Positions 8,278 through 17,184 of a DNA stretch of 64,000 nucleotides are shown one piece after another. Below the pieces are notes generated by a model. It saw only the letters and a program-made list of their open reading frames with translations, made no database searches and was not told the origin of the DNA. A program made the position numbers and the translations under genes. This DNA is from Myxococcus fulvus (GTDB lineage Bacteria > Myxococcota > Myxococcia > Myxococcales > Myxococcaceae): the NCBI RefSeq assembly GCF_900111765.1, contig NZ_FOIB01000011.1, positions 1-64,000 of the forward strand, written 5' to 3'. Positions within the stretch are counted from its first letter, which is position 1. The number at the start of each line of letters is the position of its first letter.

Positions 8278-10809
8278 CTACGGCTCAATGGCGATGAGTA
8301 CGCCGACCTGCTGGGCGACCGGCGTCCAGATGTCCGTCTCGACGCCCGGCGTCTCGATGGACACGACGAGGGCGTACCGCGCACCCAGCTCGCTGCGGTC
8401 GCGCTTCGGCTGGTCCTTCCACCATCCGCTCACCGGGTACACGGCGATGGCCCCGCGCTCGGCGAGGTCGGCGGCGTTGCAGGAGAGGATGTCCGAGTGG
8501 AGCGAACCTCGGTTGCGTGCCTGCTCGCCGAGGTACCACTCCGACGAGTCGCCACCCGTGGAGGGCTTGGCCTCGTCCTCTTCGAGCGCCTTCTTGTTGA
8601 GGCGCTTGCGGAACTCCTCGATCGACTCCGTCGGTCCCTTCACGTCGAAGCGAAGGCCGTGCGAGGCGTAGCGGTGCCGCTTCTTCCAGCCGCGCCGGCC
8701 GGGGTTCGGCTCGATGAAGTACGAGAGCGTGATGCGCAGGCTCACCGGCGTCGCGCCGAGTTCCGCGAGCACGCCGCGCGGCCAGGGCAGGTCGAAGAAG
8801 TGCAGCTCGCGCATCTTGCCCTCGGTGAACGGGCGGATGCTGCTCTGCGCGACGAGGGTGAGCGCGTCGTTTGCGCTCCGCAAGGCACGCTCGGCGCTGG
8901 GCACGCCGAAGCCATAGCGCTGGACGAGCTTCGCGCGGGCGCGCTTGCCGCTCGCGCCGCGCAGATGGGTCTGCATCTGTGCCGACCATTCCGCCGAGTG
9001 CACCAAGAGGGCGCGCAGCGTCTCGGGCCAGTAGGTCTGGTATTCGGCCGAGATGAGGGCAGCGAGGCGCGCTGCCTGCGCTGTCGCCGCGCTGGTCGCC
9101 CAGCTCAGCACAAAGGACTTGTCGGCGGGCTTGAAGTACGTCGAGAGCAGCGAGAGATCGGGGCACGGGAAGTCGACCTCGCCCTTGGCGTTCTTGACGA
9201 CGTTGCCGCCCTCGAAGACGACGTCGGGCTTGATGGGCCACGCGTCCGCGAAGGTCACGCCGGTGGTGCTCCACGGCGACAGCTCACCCGGCCGCGCGAC
9301 GGGATGCCAGCTCGCCCACTTCGGGTCGTTGATGACAGCCTTCTCGGTCAGGGCGCCGACCGTGAGCGCGTTCCACGCCTGGCCGGGGTCGTGGATGGGA
9401 TCGGTGTCGCTGCGTTCGAGGTGGTCGACGGAGAGCGCGGTCTCGTCAACGTTGCCTGCGCAGAGCACGAAGAGGCGTCGAGCGGAGTCCTCGCCCTCGT
9501 CGAGGTAGTCGAGCCCGTGCGTGCTCGGATCGAATGTGCGGCCAGCAGCGAGCGCGTCGACCGCCGCGGACCACGAGGTGGGTTGGCCTCGATCACGCTC
9601 GTCGGTCGCCGCGATGGACATCGAGAAGGTGCGACGACGCTCCGGGGATTGGATCTCTGCGCGGCTCGCCGCTACGGCCGTGACCGCACCATAGAGGTCG
9701 GGCGGGTTCGCAGGGTGCCCATTGGGCGGCAGGATCTTCACCGACTCGAGCCGGTGCCGGAGCACGACGTTCTGTGTGCCCGCGAGGACCGGCGTGAGGT
9801 CGCCGTAGAGCGCGAGGCCGGCCATCTCGGTGCCGTGGCCGAGGTGGTCATGCGTACCCCACGCAGGCTCGCAGGTGTGGCAGTCGTCGACGTCGAGGGA
9901 ACCGTCGAGCAGCGGGTGCGCGCGCGTGACGCCGGTGTCGAGTACGCAGACGGCTGGCGCGTCAGCCGATGGCGGCGTGACGCGATCGCTCAGCTCTTTC
10001 GCCCACTCGCCCTGGTCCTCTGGGCCCATGTTGACGAATACCGTGGCGGCTTCCTTGGCCTTTCGAACCTCGGCGACGTCATTGAGCACGTCGATCGATG
10101 CGGCGAGCTGCTCGGGAGTGGCGCGTGCGAGCGTGACAATGCGATCGTCGAACATGAGGCGCCGCGGCGCGACGTCGATCTCCTGCGCAGCCGCGAATTC
10201 CATCAGGCGCTCAAGCTCGTTGCCGTCCTGGCGACGGAGCCAGACCTCCCACCAGATCGTCTGGTTCTCGTCGGGGTATGCCTCGGTCGCGTCAGTCCAC
10301 AGACTGCGCAAGGTCGCGAGGCGAAGCGTCGCGACCGGATCGAGCATGTCCTCGTAGCGGCGCTCGCGTTCCTTCTTCGGCGTTGTCTTCGCGTAGCTCT
10401 CGAAGCGCTTGAGGAAGTGCTTCACCTTGCCGTCGGGCACGAACACCGTCGCGCGCTCGATGCGGCGCGACTCGGGCTCGTCGGTCTTCGCGTGGTTGAC
10501 GGCGACGACCTCGATGCCCTGCCGCGAGTCCTCGAGCGATGTTACCTGGAGCGGCACACCGGGCTGGCTCTCGAACTGCACGTAGAGGCCAGGCACCGCG
10601 CCGTGGACCTCGATGCCAGCTACGTCGCGGCGCTTGTCCGCCTCGACGACGGCCACCTTGAGCGCGCGCTCCAAGGCCTTGCCGTGCTTCGCGCGGCTCG
10701 TCGGTGGCGCGGGCTTGGTGACGTCGATCTTCCGCCCGTGGGGCTTGTACTCCTCAGCCGTTGGTGGGCCGGGGACGAGGATGTGCTTGCGGTTGCGAGG
10801 TGCGGACAC
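8278..10809 (-). CDS. ietS: Subtilisin-like serine protease, IetS-type defence effector
   Basis: An 843-residue S8-family peptidase. The triad is visible as Asp291 in VCVLDTGV, His325 in LGHGTEMAGL and Ser573 in WATSAATAQAARLAAL, with the oxyanion Asn453 in CAGN. The serine motif has Ala in place of the canonical Gly of GTS and no Pro. There is no signal peptide; the N-terminal 280 residues are a separate cytosolic domain of unknown role. Its partner AAA ATPase ends 23 bp upstream. An AAA ATPase plus subtilase is the composition of IetAS, first described for plasmid exclusion and stability in Agrobacterium and later reported as an anti-phage system. Translation starts at GTG 10809. The family assignment to IetS is from architecture only. 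Confidence 0.85.
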   Translation of the reverse strand: MSAPRNRKHILVPGPPTAEEYKPHGRKIDVTKPAPPTSRAKHGKALERALKVAVVEADKRRDVAGIEVHGAVPGLYVQFESQPGVPLQVTSLEDSRQGIEVVAVNHAKTDEPESRRIERATVFVPDGKVKHFLKRFESYAKTTPKKERERRYEDMLDPVATLRLATLRSLWTDATEAYPDENQTIWWEVWLRRQDGNELERLMEFAAAQEIDVAPRRLMFDDRIVTLARATPEQLAASIDVLNDVAEVRKAKEAATVFVNMGPEDQGEWAKELSDRVTPPSADAPAVCVLDTGVTRAHPLLDGSLDVDDCHTCEPAWGTHDHLGHGTEMAGLALYGDLTPVLAGTQNVVLRHRLESVKILPPNGHPANPPDLYGAVTAVAASRAEIQSPERRRTFSMSIAATDERDRGQPTSWSAAVDALAAGRTFDPSTHGLDYLDEGEDSARRLFVLCAGNVDETALSVDHLERSDTDPIHDPGQAWNALTVGALTEKAVINDPKWASWHPVARPGELSPWSTTGVTFADAWPIKPDVVFEGGNVVKNAKGEVDFPCPDLSLLSTYFKPADKSFVLSWATSAATAQAARLAALISAEYQTYWPETLRALLVHSAEWSAQMQTHLRGASGKRARAKLVQRYGFGVPSAERALRSANDALTLVAQSSIRPFTEGKMRELHFFDLPWPRGVLAELGATPVSLRITLSYFIEPNPGRRGWKKRHRYASHGLRFDVKGPTESIEEFRKRLNKKALEEDEAKPSTGGDSSEWYLGEQARNRGSLHSDILSCNAADLAERGAIAVYPVSGWWKDQPKRDRSELGARYALVVSIETPGVETDIWTPVAQQVGVLIAIEP

Positions 10810-10831
10810 GCGTCAGTCCCCTTGATGCCCG

Positions 10832-11818
10832 CTATGCGTTCGTACCGCGTCGTTCCTCGAGCGCGGCCACGAGCTCGACATCACGCACGGCCGTCGTGTG
10901 GTCGAGGATGGCGTTCTTGGCGGCCTGCTCGCATGCCATTGCGATCTCGGCGTGGCTTAGGCCTTTTGCAGCCTCCGCCGCCGTGTGCCACTCGATGTTG
11001 CTCGTATCGAGGAGCACCAGCCGCCCCTTCATCACGCGGGTTGCGATTTCCTCGGTGGGCAGCGAGTACTCGAGGACGGCATCGAAGCGACGAAAGAGCG
11101 CGCGATCGAGCAAGCTGACATGGTTCGTCGCACCGAGCACGAGGCTGTCGGAGTCGTCCTGCTCGAGGAACTGGAGGAATGAGTTGAGCACGCGGCGGAT
11201 CTCGCCGACGTCATTCTTGCTGCCTCGCTCTCCGCCGAGAGCGTCGAACTCGTCGAAAAGGTACACGCCACGAGTCGACTGGATCGCGTCGAACACGAGC
11301 CGGAGCTTCGCAGCCGTCTCGCCCATGTACTTCGTGATGAGCCCGTCGAGCTGAATGCTGAAGAGTGGCAGACCGAGCTCACCCGCGAGCGCCGCAGCGG
11401 TCATTGTCTTGCCGGTCCCCGGGGGCCCGACAAGGAGGAGCTTCCGCATGGGCGAGAAGCCGTGCTCGCGGAGGCGAGCGCGTTCGTGCTGCTCGGTGAG
11501 TACGCGATCGAGACGCGTGCGGAGCGGGGCAGGCAGCGCCATGTCGCTCACGCGGGTCTTCGGATAGCCGACCGTGAGCAGGCCCGCAAGCTCACCGCGG
11601 GGCTGGGCCAGCGGAACAGGATTGGGCCCTCGCGCGGGCTCGGTCGCTTTCACGCGCGCCTTCACCTGATCGACGAGTTCTCGAAGCTCTTGCGCGAACT
11701 TGCCGTGGCCGCTCCGCGCCGCCTGCGCGGCCACCTGCATGGCGATTGCGTAGAAGCGCGTATCGTCGCCATCGGCGTGGCTCCGGATGAGCGCTTTAAC
11801 TTGGTCCGCAGTAGCCAT
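10832..11818 (-). CDS. ietA: AAA ATPase, IetA-type partner of the subtilase
   Basis: A 328-residue AAA-family ATPase. An N-terminal helical segment (1-120) precedes Walker A GPPGTGKT (131-138), Walker B YLFDEFD (186-192), a sensor region GATNH and arginine-finger-like RALFRRFD. One AAA module with a short N-domain resembles classic AAA partners that form hexamers and gate a client. ATG 11818 has an AAGGA ribosome site five bases upstream. It is the first gene of the leftward series and sits 23 bp ahead of the protease gene. In IetAS the ATPase is thought to restrain or direct the protease; that role is inferred here. Confidence 0.87.
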   Translation of the reverse strand: MATADQVKALIRSHADGDDTRFYAIAMQVAAQAARSGHGKFAQELRELVDQVKARVKATEPARGPNPVPLAQPRGELAGLLTVGYPKTRVSDMALPAPLRTRLDRVLTEQHERARLREHGFSPMRKLLLVGPPGTGKTMTAAALAGELGLPLFSIQLDGLITKYMGETAAKLRLVFDAIQSTRGVYLFDEFDALGGERGSKNDVGEIRRVLNSFLQFLEQDDSDSLVLGATNHVSLLDRALFRRFDAVLEYSLPTEEIATRVMKGRLVLLDTSNIEWHTAAEAAKGLSHAEIAMACEQAAKNAILDHTTAVRDVELVAALEERRGTNA

Positions 11819-12225
11819 GACGTCCTTCTTTGTACCCTGAGCCTCGATCCGGAGCCATCGGAAGCACGCGAGCCCTTCAAGATTCTGCCAAGGAAGTCAA
11901 GGCGTCGCACCTTTCTGGCTCGCCTCAGCGCCCCTCAGGTAGGGCTTCATCCCCCCCAGTGCCCGCCGTTGTTCCTGCCAGTCGACCGTCCCGAGCACCA
12001 GGGGCTACCGGCTATTCGGGTCTGGCGAGAAGCGTGTGTCGACGAACGCGTCATTTCATGCACAGTCCCTCGAATGGGCCCCCAAGAGTACATGGACCCC
12101 AATGCATGGGGGCAGAAGGGGTGGAGGTGGGTGAGCATGCGCGGCTGCCTATGTTGCACCAGCCGGCGCGTGACAGGGCGTGTCCGAATTCTGGCCTTCT
12201 AGCTACGGTCGGAAAGAATGGCAAG
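11819..12225. other. Divergent intergenic region, about 400 bp, no gene
   Basis: No convincing gene lies between the starts of ietA (leftward) and the transposase (rightward). Open frames cross it, including an in-frame 132-codon extension of the transposase, but they show no family character. The ietA promoter should lie here. A short palindrome CCCCAATGCATGGGG stands near 12096-12110. Confidence 0.5.
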
Positions 12226-13263
12226 ATGCGGGTCTTCGTGAAGGCGCTGGTCGAGACGCTGCGCTCGGCCCTGCGGAGCCGTTCGGAGCTGGCGCTGGAG
12301 AACCTGGCTCTTCGCCAGCAACTCGCGGTCTTCCGTGAGAAGCGCCCATCCCCGAGGCTTGCCCAGGGGGACCGCATCTTCTGGGTCGTTCTCCAACGCC
12401 TCTGGCAGGGTTGGCGGAGGCCACTGTGCTTGGTTCAGCCGGCAACCGTGGTGAAGTGGCATCGGCTGGGCTTTCGGCTCTTCTGGCGCTGGAAGTCCCG
12501 GAGTCGGGCAGGACGGCCTCGGGTAACTCCGGAACTGCGCGTGTTGATTCGGCGCATGGCCGAAGCCAACCCAACATGGGGTGCCCCACCCATTCATGGG
12601 GAGTTGCTGAAGCTGGGGGTGGAGGTAGGCCAGACAACGGTTGCTCGGTACATGCCCAGACCGGGACGGGGAGCGCCGAAACCATCACCAACATGGCGGA
12701 ACTTCTTGCGCTTGCATCTGGCGGAGTCCGCGGGGATGGACTTCTTTGTCATTCCGACTGCGACGTTTGGAGTGCTATTGGGATTTGTGGTTGTGAGTCA
12801 CCGGGACAGGCGAATCCTCCACCTCAATGTGACAGCGCACCCGACGGAAGAATGGACGAAGCAGCAGTTGCGAGATGCCTTTCCCTGGGCCAGTGCTCCG
12901 AGGTACTTGCACCGAGATAGGGACAAGCTCTACTCCGAGGGCGTTCGCGCCACGCTTACCCATTTGGGGATTCGCGAGGTGCCGAGTGCAGCACGGTGTC
13001 CGTGGCAGAATCCCTATGCGGAGAGAGTCATCGGCTCGATACGTAGGGAACTGCTGGACCATGTCGTCGTCCTGAACGAAGCCCACGCTCGGCGCCTACT
13101 GCGCGAATACCAGCGCTACTACAACGCGAGCCGGACGCACCTATCGCTCGGGAAAGATGCGCCCGAGACGCGTGAGGTGCAGGGCACGGGGCACGGGGCC
13201 AAGGTGATAGAGCTACGCGAAGTCTTCGGGCTCCACCACCGGTACGAGCGCCGCGCTGCGTAG
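12226..13263 (+). CDS. Integrase-core (rve, IS481-like) transposase
   Basis: A 345-residue DDE transposase. Residues 1-45 include a helix of the type ENLALRQQLAVF, 95-145 form a helix-turn-helix/HTH-like arm with the GRPRVTPELR motif, and the RNase-H-like core follows. Catalytic residues are Asp172 (GMDFFVIP), Asp231 (LHRDRDK) and Glu266 (NPYAERVIGS), giving DD-34-E spacing. ATG 12226 starts the conserved sequence; the longer frame from 11830 adds non-homologous residues. No clear terminal inverted repeats were found next to it. It could belong to a solitary IS or to the larger element whose terminus lies at about 13.5 kb. The reading frame is intact. Confidence 0.85.
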   Translation: MRVFVKALVETLRSALRSRSELALENLALRQQLAVFREKRPSPRLAQGDRIFWVVLQRLWQGWRRPLCLVQPATVVKWHRLGFRLFWRWKSRSRAGRPRVTPELRVLIRRMAEANPTWGAPPIHGELLKLGVEVGQTTVARYMPRPGRGAPKPSPTWRNFLRLHLAESAGMDFFVIPTATFGVLLGFVVVSHRDRRILHLNVTAHPTEEWTKQQLRDAFPWASAPRYLHRDRDKLYSEGVRATLTHLGIREVPSAARCPWQNPYAERVIGSIRRELLDHVVVLNEAHARRLLREYQRYYNASRTHLSLGKDAPETREVQGTGHGAKVIELREVFGLHHRYERRAA

Positions 13264-13453
13264 AGTCTCGGTCCTTCCAACAACACCCTCGCAGATCCGC
13301 GCATGCTGCACCAGCCTACCTGCGTTCGCAGGACGGGAGGGAAGTGTCCACACGCGGGCAGAGAGGTGTTGAGGCGTCTGAGCCGGGCGTAATTCCGACC
13401 TCTGTCAAACGGAAGGGAGGACCCACGGCTCGTCATGCGAATCGCTCACGTCA

Positions 13454-13494
13454 TGACGCGCGTTTTGACGCAGCTTTGACGCACTCATGACGCA
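13454..13494 (+). repeat. Phased TGACGCA array at the putative element terminus
   Basis: Four copies of the heptamer TGACGC(A/G) begin at 13454, 13466, 13477 and 13488, spaced 12, 11 and 11 bp, about one helical turn. The last lies just inside the end of the element. Evenly phased motifs at an end are typical of transposase or integrase binding sites. The left copy keeps only degenerate versions near 94 and 105. Confidence 0.55.
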
Positions 13495-13521
13495 GCGACC
13501 GAATTTTGGGTAGGCACAGGT
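13478..13521 (+). repeat. Right copy of the 44-bp island repeat, inside a tail gene
   Basis: The partner of 95-138 (36 of 44 identical by hand). The tape-measure reading frame loses phage-like sequence at about 13520, where the repeat's terminal CTGTGC begins on the minus strand, so this is most simply the insertion end of an element extending leftwards. Confidence 0.6.
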
Positions 13522-13851
13522 GAACTGCGTGGCGAGGCTGGCTTTGATGGCCGCGTCACGGAGCTGCCCAAGCACCTCGGCCGAGGCGCCAGAGACAGCG
13601 GCCACGCCCGCCACGGCCTGCTCGAATTGGCCGGCGGTGTTGGCCAGGGACAACGACGCGCCAATGGTGACGGCGCCCGCCGAGAAGAGGGCCATGGCGA
13701 CGCCGAGCCGCTGGAATGCGCCCTCGATGCGCGCGGTGCCCAACCCCACACGCCTGTCCAGGCGCGTGAAGTTGACCTCGAGCTGGGTGAAAACGCCGGA
13801 GGCCAAGTCTCTCGCGGTGAAGATGAAGCCCAGGCCGAGGTTGTTGAGCAC
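13520..13851 (-). pseudogene. Phage tail tape-measure protein, N-terminal fragment
   Basis: About 110 residues starting MLNNLGLGFIFTARDLASG, followed by an amphipathic helix and a hydrophobic stretch (VAMALFSAGAVTIGASLSLA) and then the FEQAVAGVAAVSGAS motif typical of tape-measure protein N-termini. The full protein is usually over 600 residues. The phage-like sequence ends at about 13520, where the frame runs into the island repeat and continues only as unrelated codons to 13405. The C-terminal part is not in the window. The tail cluster therefore cannot assemble from this copy. Confidence 0.8.
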
Positions 13852-13854
13852 GCG

Positions 13855-14046
13855 CTACCTCCGCTTCGCGGACTTCTCCAAGACCTTCGCCTCGCGATTG
13901 CGTTGCTGGCCGATGCGCTCGAGGAGCCAGTCCCTGTCCGAGGTGGGCAGCTCCAGCGCGTCACCGAGGGGAGCTGCGAGGCCGCTGCCGCCGTGCTGGT
14001 GCCAGCACAACTGGAAGAGGCCCTCGCGCCACGTCTCCAGCGTCAC
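13855..14046 (-). CDS. Small phage tail-cluster protein (63 aa)
   Basis: A 63-residue protein beginning at GTG 14046, whose first bases overlap the upstream stop as GTGA, and ending 3 bp before the tape-measure ATG. The sequence is Trp/Gln-rich at the N-terminus (TWREGLFQLCWHQHGG) and Lys/Arg-rich at the C-terminus. Its position directly ahead of the tape-measure gene is that of the small tail-assembly chaperone product in many tail clusters, such as GpE-type proteins. The role is inferred from position; a longer upstream start at 14160 would overlap the previous gene by more than 100 bp and is unlikely. Confidence 0.6.
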   Translation of the reverse strand: MTLETWREGLFQLCWHQHGGSGLAAPLGDALELPTSDRDWLLERIGQQRNREAKVLEKSAKRR

Positions 14047-14816
14047 GCCGGGGAAGAGGTGGAGCGCTCCCGGCGCCTCGCTGTCCGGGCTTGTCCCGGA
14101 AGGAAAAAACCCCGGTCGAAAGGGAGTTCCACCTCCTGGCGCATGAAGCACTCGGAGCACTCGACTTCGAGCGTCGTGTCCACGCCGCAGTCGACGCGGT
14201 CGAACTCGTCGACGAGGTAGTCGGCGTCACGCAGCGTGAGGTCCTCGAGGAAGCGCCGCTTGTCGCGCGCATCCACGCCGTCAACGTCCAGCACCCGGTA
14301 GGCGAGGACGGAGGAGAGCAGCTTCTCCGGCGCCGCGCGCTGGAGCTGCGGCAGGCGCCGCTCGTCCTCCCCTGTCAGCAGCTTGAAGCGCACGCGCTTG
14401 CCAGCGTCGGGCAGCGTCGTCTCGAAGCGGTTGCCGGCCATGAAGGCCGCGCGGCTGGCGTCCGAGAGGGCGCGCACCGGGAGCTGCGTCAAGTCCAGCT
14501 CCCAGTCGATGCGGGCCCGGCAGGCGGCATTCTGGCAGGGGACGGCGAAGACGTACTCGGGGCCGTAGGTGAGGACACGCACCTGAAGGAGCGCGTAGAA
14601 GCGGTCCCCCTGCAGCACCCGGCTCCAGTCCACTTTCCCATCGGCGAGGACGTAGGGGCCTGCCTCCAGCAGCTCTTCCCAGCACGCGGAGAGCAGCTCA
14701 TCCACCTGGCCGCCGCTCTTCGCCAGCTTGCGGTCCGCGAGGACCCGCTCCTCTCGCACCTTCATGCCGCGGATGCGGCCCGTCAGCCCCGAGGGGCATG
14801 AGATGATGTTCGCCAT
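14043..14816 (-). CDS. Contractile-tail baseplate/tail assembly protein, T4 gp26-like
   Basis: A 257-residue protein from ATG 14816 (MANIISCPSGLTGRIRGMKV). It carries two Cys pairs: Cys-x4-Cys in VPCQNAACRA at about residues 91-97 and a C-terminal CSECFMRQEVELPFDRGFF, suggesting two metal-binding knuckles. This arrangement, between the tail tube and tape-measure genes, fits the baseplate-hub assembly/chaperone family grouped with T4 gp26 in contractile tails; I assign it by position and general pattern, not by a search. An apparent longer frame up to 15260 runs through non-coding sequence and is rejected. It is translationally coupled to the next gene. Confidence 0.65.
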   Translation of the reverse strand: MANIISCPSGLTGRIRGMKVREERVLADRKLAKSGGQVDELLSACWEELLEAGPYVLADGKVDWSRVLQGDRFYALLQVRVLTYGPEYVFAVPCQNAACRARIDWELDLTQLPVRALSDASRAAFMAGNRFETTLPDAGKRVRFKLLTGEDERRLPQLQRAAPEKLLSSVLAYRVLDVDGVDARDKRRFLEDLTLRDADYLVDEFDRVDCGVDTTLEVECSECFMRQEVELPFDRGFFLPGQARTARRRERSTSSPA

Positions 14817-15188
14817 GTCCTTCCTCCAGGAAGGACAAAGGCCTCGAACCACAAATCGGGGACATCCAGTAGGTTGACATGCGACAATAGCGGGAAGCGC
14901 GTGTCGCCATCGCGCACAGACTAATCTGCGGCTCCACCAGAGGGGGGCCGGAGGCTCTTCCTGCGGCCCCCGTGCCATTTTGGCCGAACCGACTTGCCTG
15001 AAGAGGTGTAGGCTCATGCATGCTACGTGCCGAGAGATTGCTCCTCTGGAGCCGGAAGCGGAAGTTGCGCCGGTGATGGGGTCGGGGTGGGAGGCTTGGT
15101 AAACCGGTTCGGCTGTAGCCCCTCCGTTTTGGGTACGACATCTGGCCTGCCGCAATAGAGCAGCGGGTAGTTGCCTGAAGAGGTTTCG
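14817..15188. other. Intergenic region between tail gene and cargo pair
   Basis: About 370 bp with no recognisable gene. It contains a TTGACA hexamer at 14875 and a GGCCGG..CGGCCC inverted pair around 14948-14976 that could form a hairpin. It must contain the start signals for the rightward gene pair. Base composition is already below the surrounding coding average. Confidence 0.4.
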
Positions 15189-15572
15189 GTGATCATCGTT
15201 CCAAAATTCCCCGACACTTGGCCAAAAGAGTGCCCACCCGACGATGCAGTGGACGCTCATGGGGTTGTGTATCGGATCATTAGCGGCGAGGCCGCAACTC
15301 CTGAAGACTTCAAGAGCTATGAGGAGCTGGGACTAGCCCCAAACGCCCCGGCTTGTTCTCGAAGGTCAGTGTCGGTATTTAACAGCCGCCAGGGGGCCTG
15401 TCATCGATTGAAGCTGTCGCCTCGTCTTGGCAAGGGGGTTGCAGAGGGCTCCATTGACGCGACATGCGGCAAGATGAAGCTTACGAGCACTAAGTCAGGG
15501 CATATCGACTGGTGGCCATATGAGGGAATTAATCGGCTTGCCAGGTTCAAGGAAACACAGCCATGCCCATGA
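15189..15572 (+). CDS. Cargo protein 1 of a low-GC gene pair, unknown function
   Basis: A 127-residue protein I do not recognise. GTG 15189 is chosen because GAAGAGG stands five bases upstream; a TTG at 15171 is the alternative. There is no signal peptide or membrane segment. Notable segments are TWPKECPPDDAVDAHG near the N-terminus and SGHIDWWPYEGINRLARF near the C-terminus, with a Lys-rich basic middle. It runs opposite to the tail genes on both sides and overlaps the next gene by 10 bp, so the two are surely cotranscribed. Local GC is clearly lower than in neighbouring tail genes. It could be half of a toxin-antitoxin or defence pair; that is inference only. Confidence 0.6.
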   Translation: MIIVPKFPDTWPKECPPDDAVDAHGVVYRIISGEAATPEDFKSYEELGLAPNAPACSRRSVSVFNSRQGACHRLKLSPRLGKGVAEGSIDATCGKMKLTSTKSGHIDWWPYEGINRLARFKETQPCP

Positions 15573-16681
15573 AGGCGCCCGACTCGGGACGAGCAATTGG
15601 GGCGGAGTTTCTAGGCTCAGGGGCTGTTGAGGAAAGCCTTTATGAGGCAGATGGCCCGGTTCTTTTTACGACAATTAGCAAGGCGGGCCAGCAGCTCCTT
15701 GCTTATGTCGCCGACGAGTCTGTTGACGGGACTTGGCTCATTCTCTCTGCGTGCACGCCAAGAGTGGTTGACGAGCTCAAGCGCGGCCAGATAGCTGTTC
15801 GCGACGCATTGACTTCATCTTGGATGTGGCTGGCATTTAAGGGGGTGGATGGGAGCCTCACAAGAGCATGGTCGATTTTGCCTGATGAGGTTCCTGACGG
15901 CCACCTACCAGCGCCTGGAACGCCGTTGCTGCCCGAGCACGAGCCCGTCATCACCGCACGTGCAAAAGGGGAGTCAATAGTGGCAGGTGCTACTCCTGCC
16001 AGTGTTGTGGCTTTTGTTGCGGATTCCACCCGTAAGGCCATCAAGATCCTCCTTGAATGGGTACTTGAGCGGCCCAATGAGGGGCGTCCGCCCGACGAAT
16101 TGCGGACCTTGTACGATCTGCCTGTTCAGCGTTTTGCTTTTAATAGTTTTGAAGTTGCGTTCGGTTCGCCAAGCGGAACCTTCGACTCCGAAGAGCTCAG
16201 GCGCGCAGCGAATTTGTTGCAGAAGGGGCTTGCTTGGGCTTCCGATGATAACGAGCACCCTCTGAGCGCGGTTTCAGATGACGAAAGGAGCGCGATTCTG
16301 CACGCTGCTCTGCAGCTGACGCCCCCTTCTTCCGGCCCAATATGCGAGGTAGAGATTTCTGGGACATGGATGTCTGGTGGCCCGGAACTACTTACTCGGG
16401 TTGCACGCCGCCGCATTCGCTCCGAGCTTCGCCGACTCCAGTCTGAGCATGTGGTTCGGCTCGTTGGACGCATTGGCGAAGTAGATCGTGACAACTTCAC
16501 ATTTATCCTTCGTGGTACCGACGAAGGGACTCAGTATCGCGGAGTTTTTGAAGAAGAGATGCTTGATGATGTGGTTGATTACTTTGCCGAAGATCGGCGA
16601 GTCGCTGTCGTAGGTGTGCATCGAGCGGGTCGACTCTATGTGGCCGTGATTTCTGCCGATGCTAAGGCTGAAGGTGAGTGA
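15563..16681 (+). CDS. Cargo protein 2 of a low-GC gene pair, unknown function
   Basis: A 372-residue soluble protein I do not recognise. The N-terminal 100 residues look like a beta-rich domain (LFTTISKAGQQLLAYV, then TWLILSACTPRVVDELKRG). A helical central part follows. The C-terminal 90 residues (RIRSELRRLQSEHVVRLVGRIGEVD to the end) read like a small beta-barrel ending in AVVGVHRAGRLYVAVIS. ATG 15563 is followed by a second in-frame ATG at 15569. Hand counts give 53% GC at 15661-15720 and 50% at 16141-16200, far below the chromosome's usual 65-75%. The gene ends 9 bp before the convergent tail-tube stop, so the insertion was tight. Confidence 0.7.
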   Translation: MPMKAPDSGRAIGAEFLGSGAVEESLYEADGPVLFTTISKAGQQLLAYVADESVDGTWLILSACTPRVVDELKRGQIAVRDALTSSWMWLAFKGVDGSLTRAWSILPDEVPDGHLPAPGTPLLPEHEPVITARAKGESIVAGATPASVVAFVADSTRKAIKILLEWVLERPNEGRPPDELRTLYDLPVQRFAFNSFEVAFGSPSGTFDSEELRRAANLLQKGLAWASDDNEHPLSAVSDDERSAILHAALQLTPPSSGPICEVEISGTWMSGGPELLTRVARRRIRSELRRLQSEHVVRLVGRIGEVDRDNFTFILRGTDEGTQYRGVFEEEMLDDVVDYFAEDRRVAVVGVHRAGRLYVAVISADAKAEGE

Positions 16682-16690
16682 TTGCAAAGC

Positions 16691-17173
<483 letters not shown>

Positions 17174-17184
17174 GGCCAGTCTCC

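Noticed and set aside
8221..11118. A 965-codon plus-strand frame across ietS and ietA
   Set aside because: It is a shadow of two genes with clear catalytic motifs on the other strand, and its translation has no family character.
11830..12225. N-terminal extension of the transposase to 477 residues
   Set aside because: The extra 132 residues have no similarity to transposases. The helix typical of the family's N-terminus begins just after ATG 12226.
12151..13316. A 14-bp near-repeat (ATGyTGCACCAGCC) flanking the transposase gene at 12151 and 13303
   Set aside because: It could be a target duplication of a solitary IS, but no matching inverted repeats lie just inside it, and one mismatch in a short GC-rich motif can arise by chance.
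14817..15260. Upstream extension of the gp26-like gene to 405 residues
   Set aside because: The added codons have mixed composition and no conservation pattern, and ATG 14816 gives a clean protein with normal tail-gene character.
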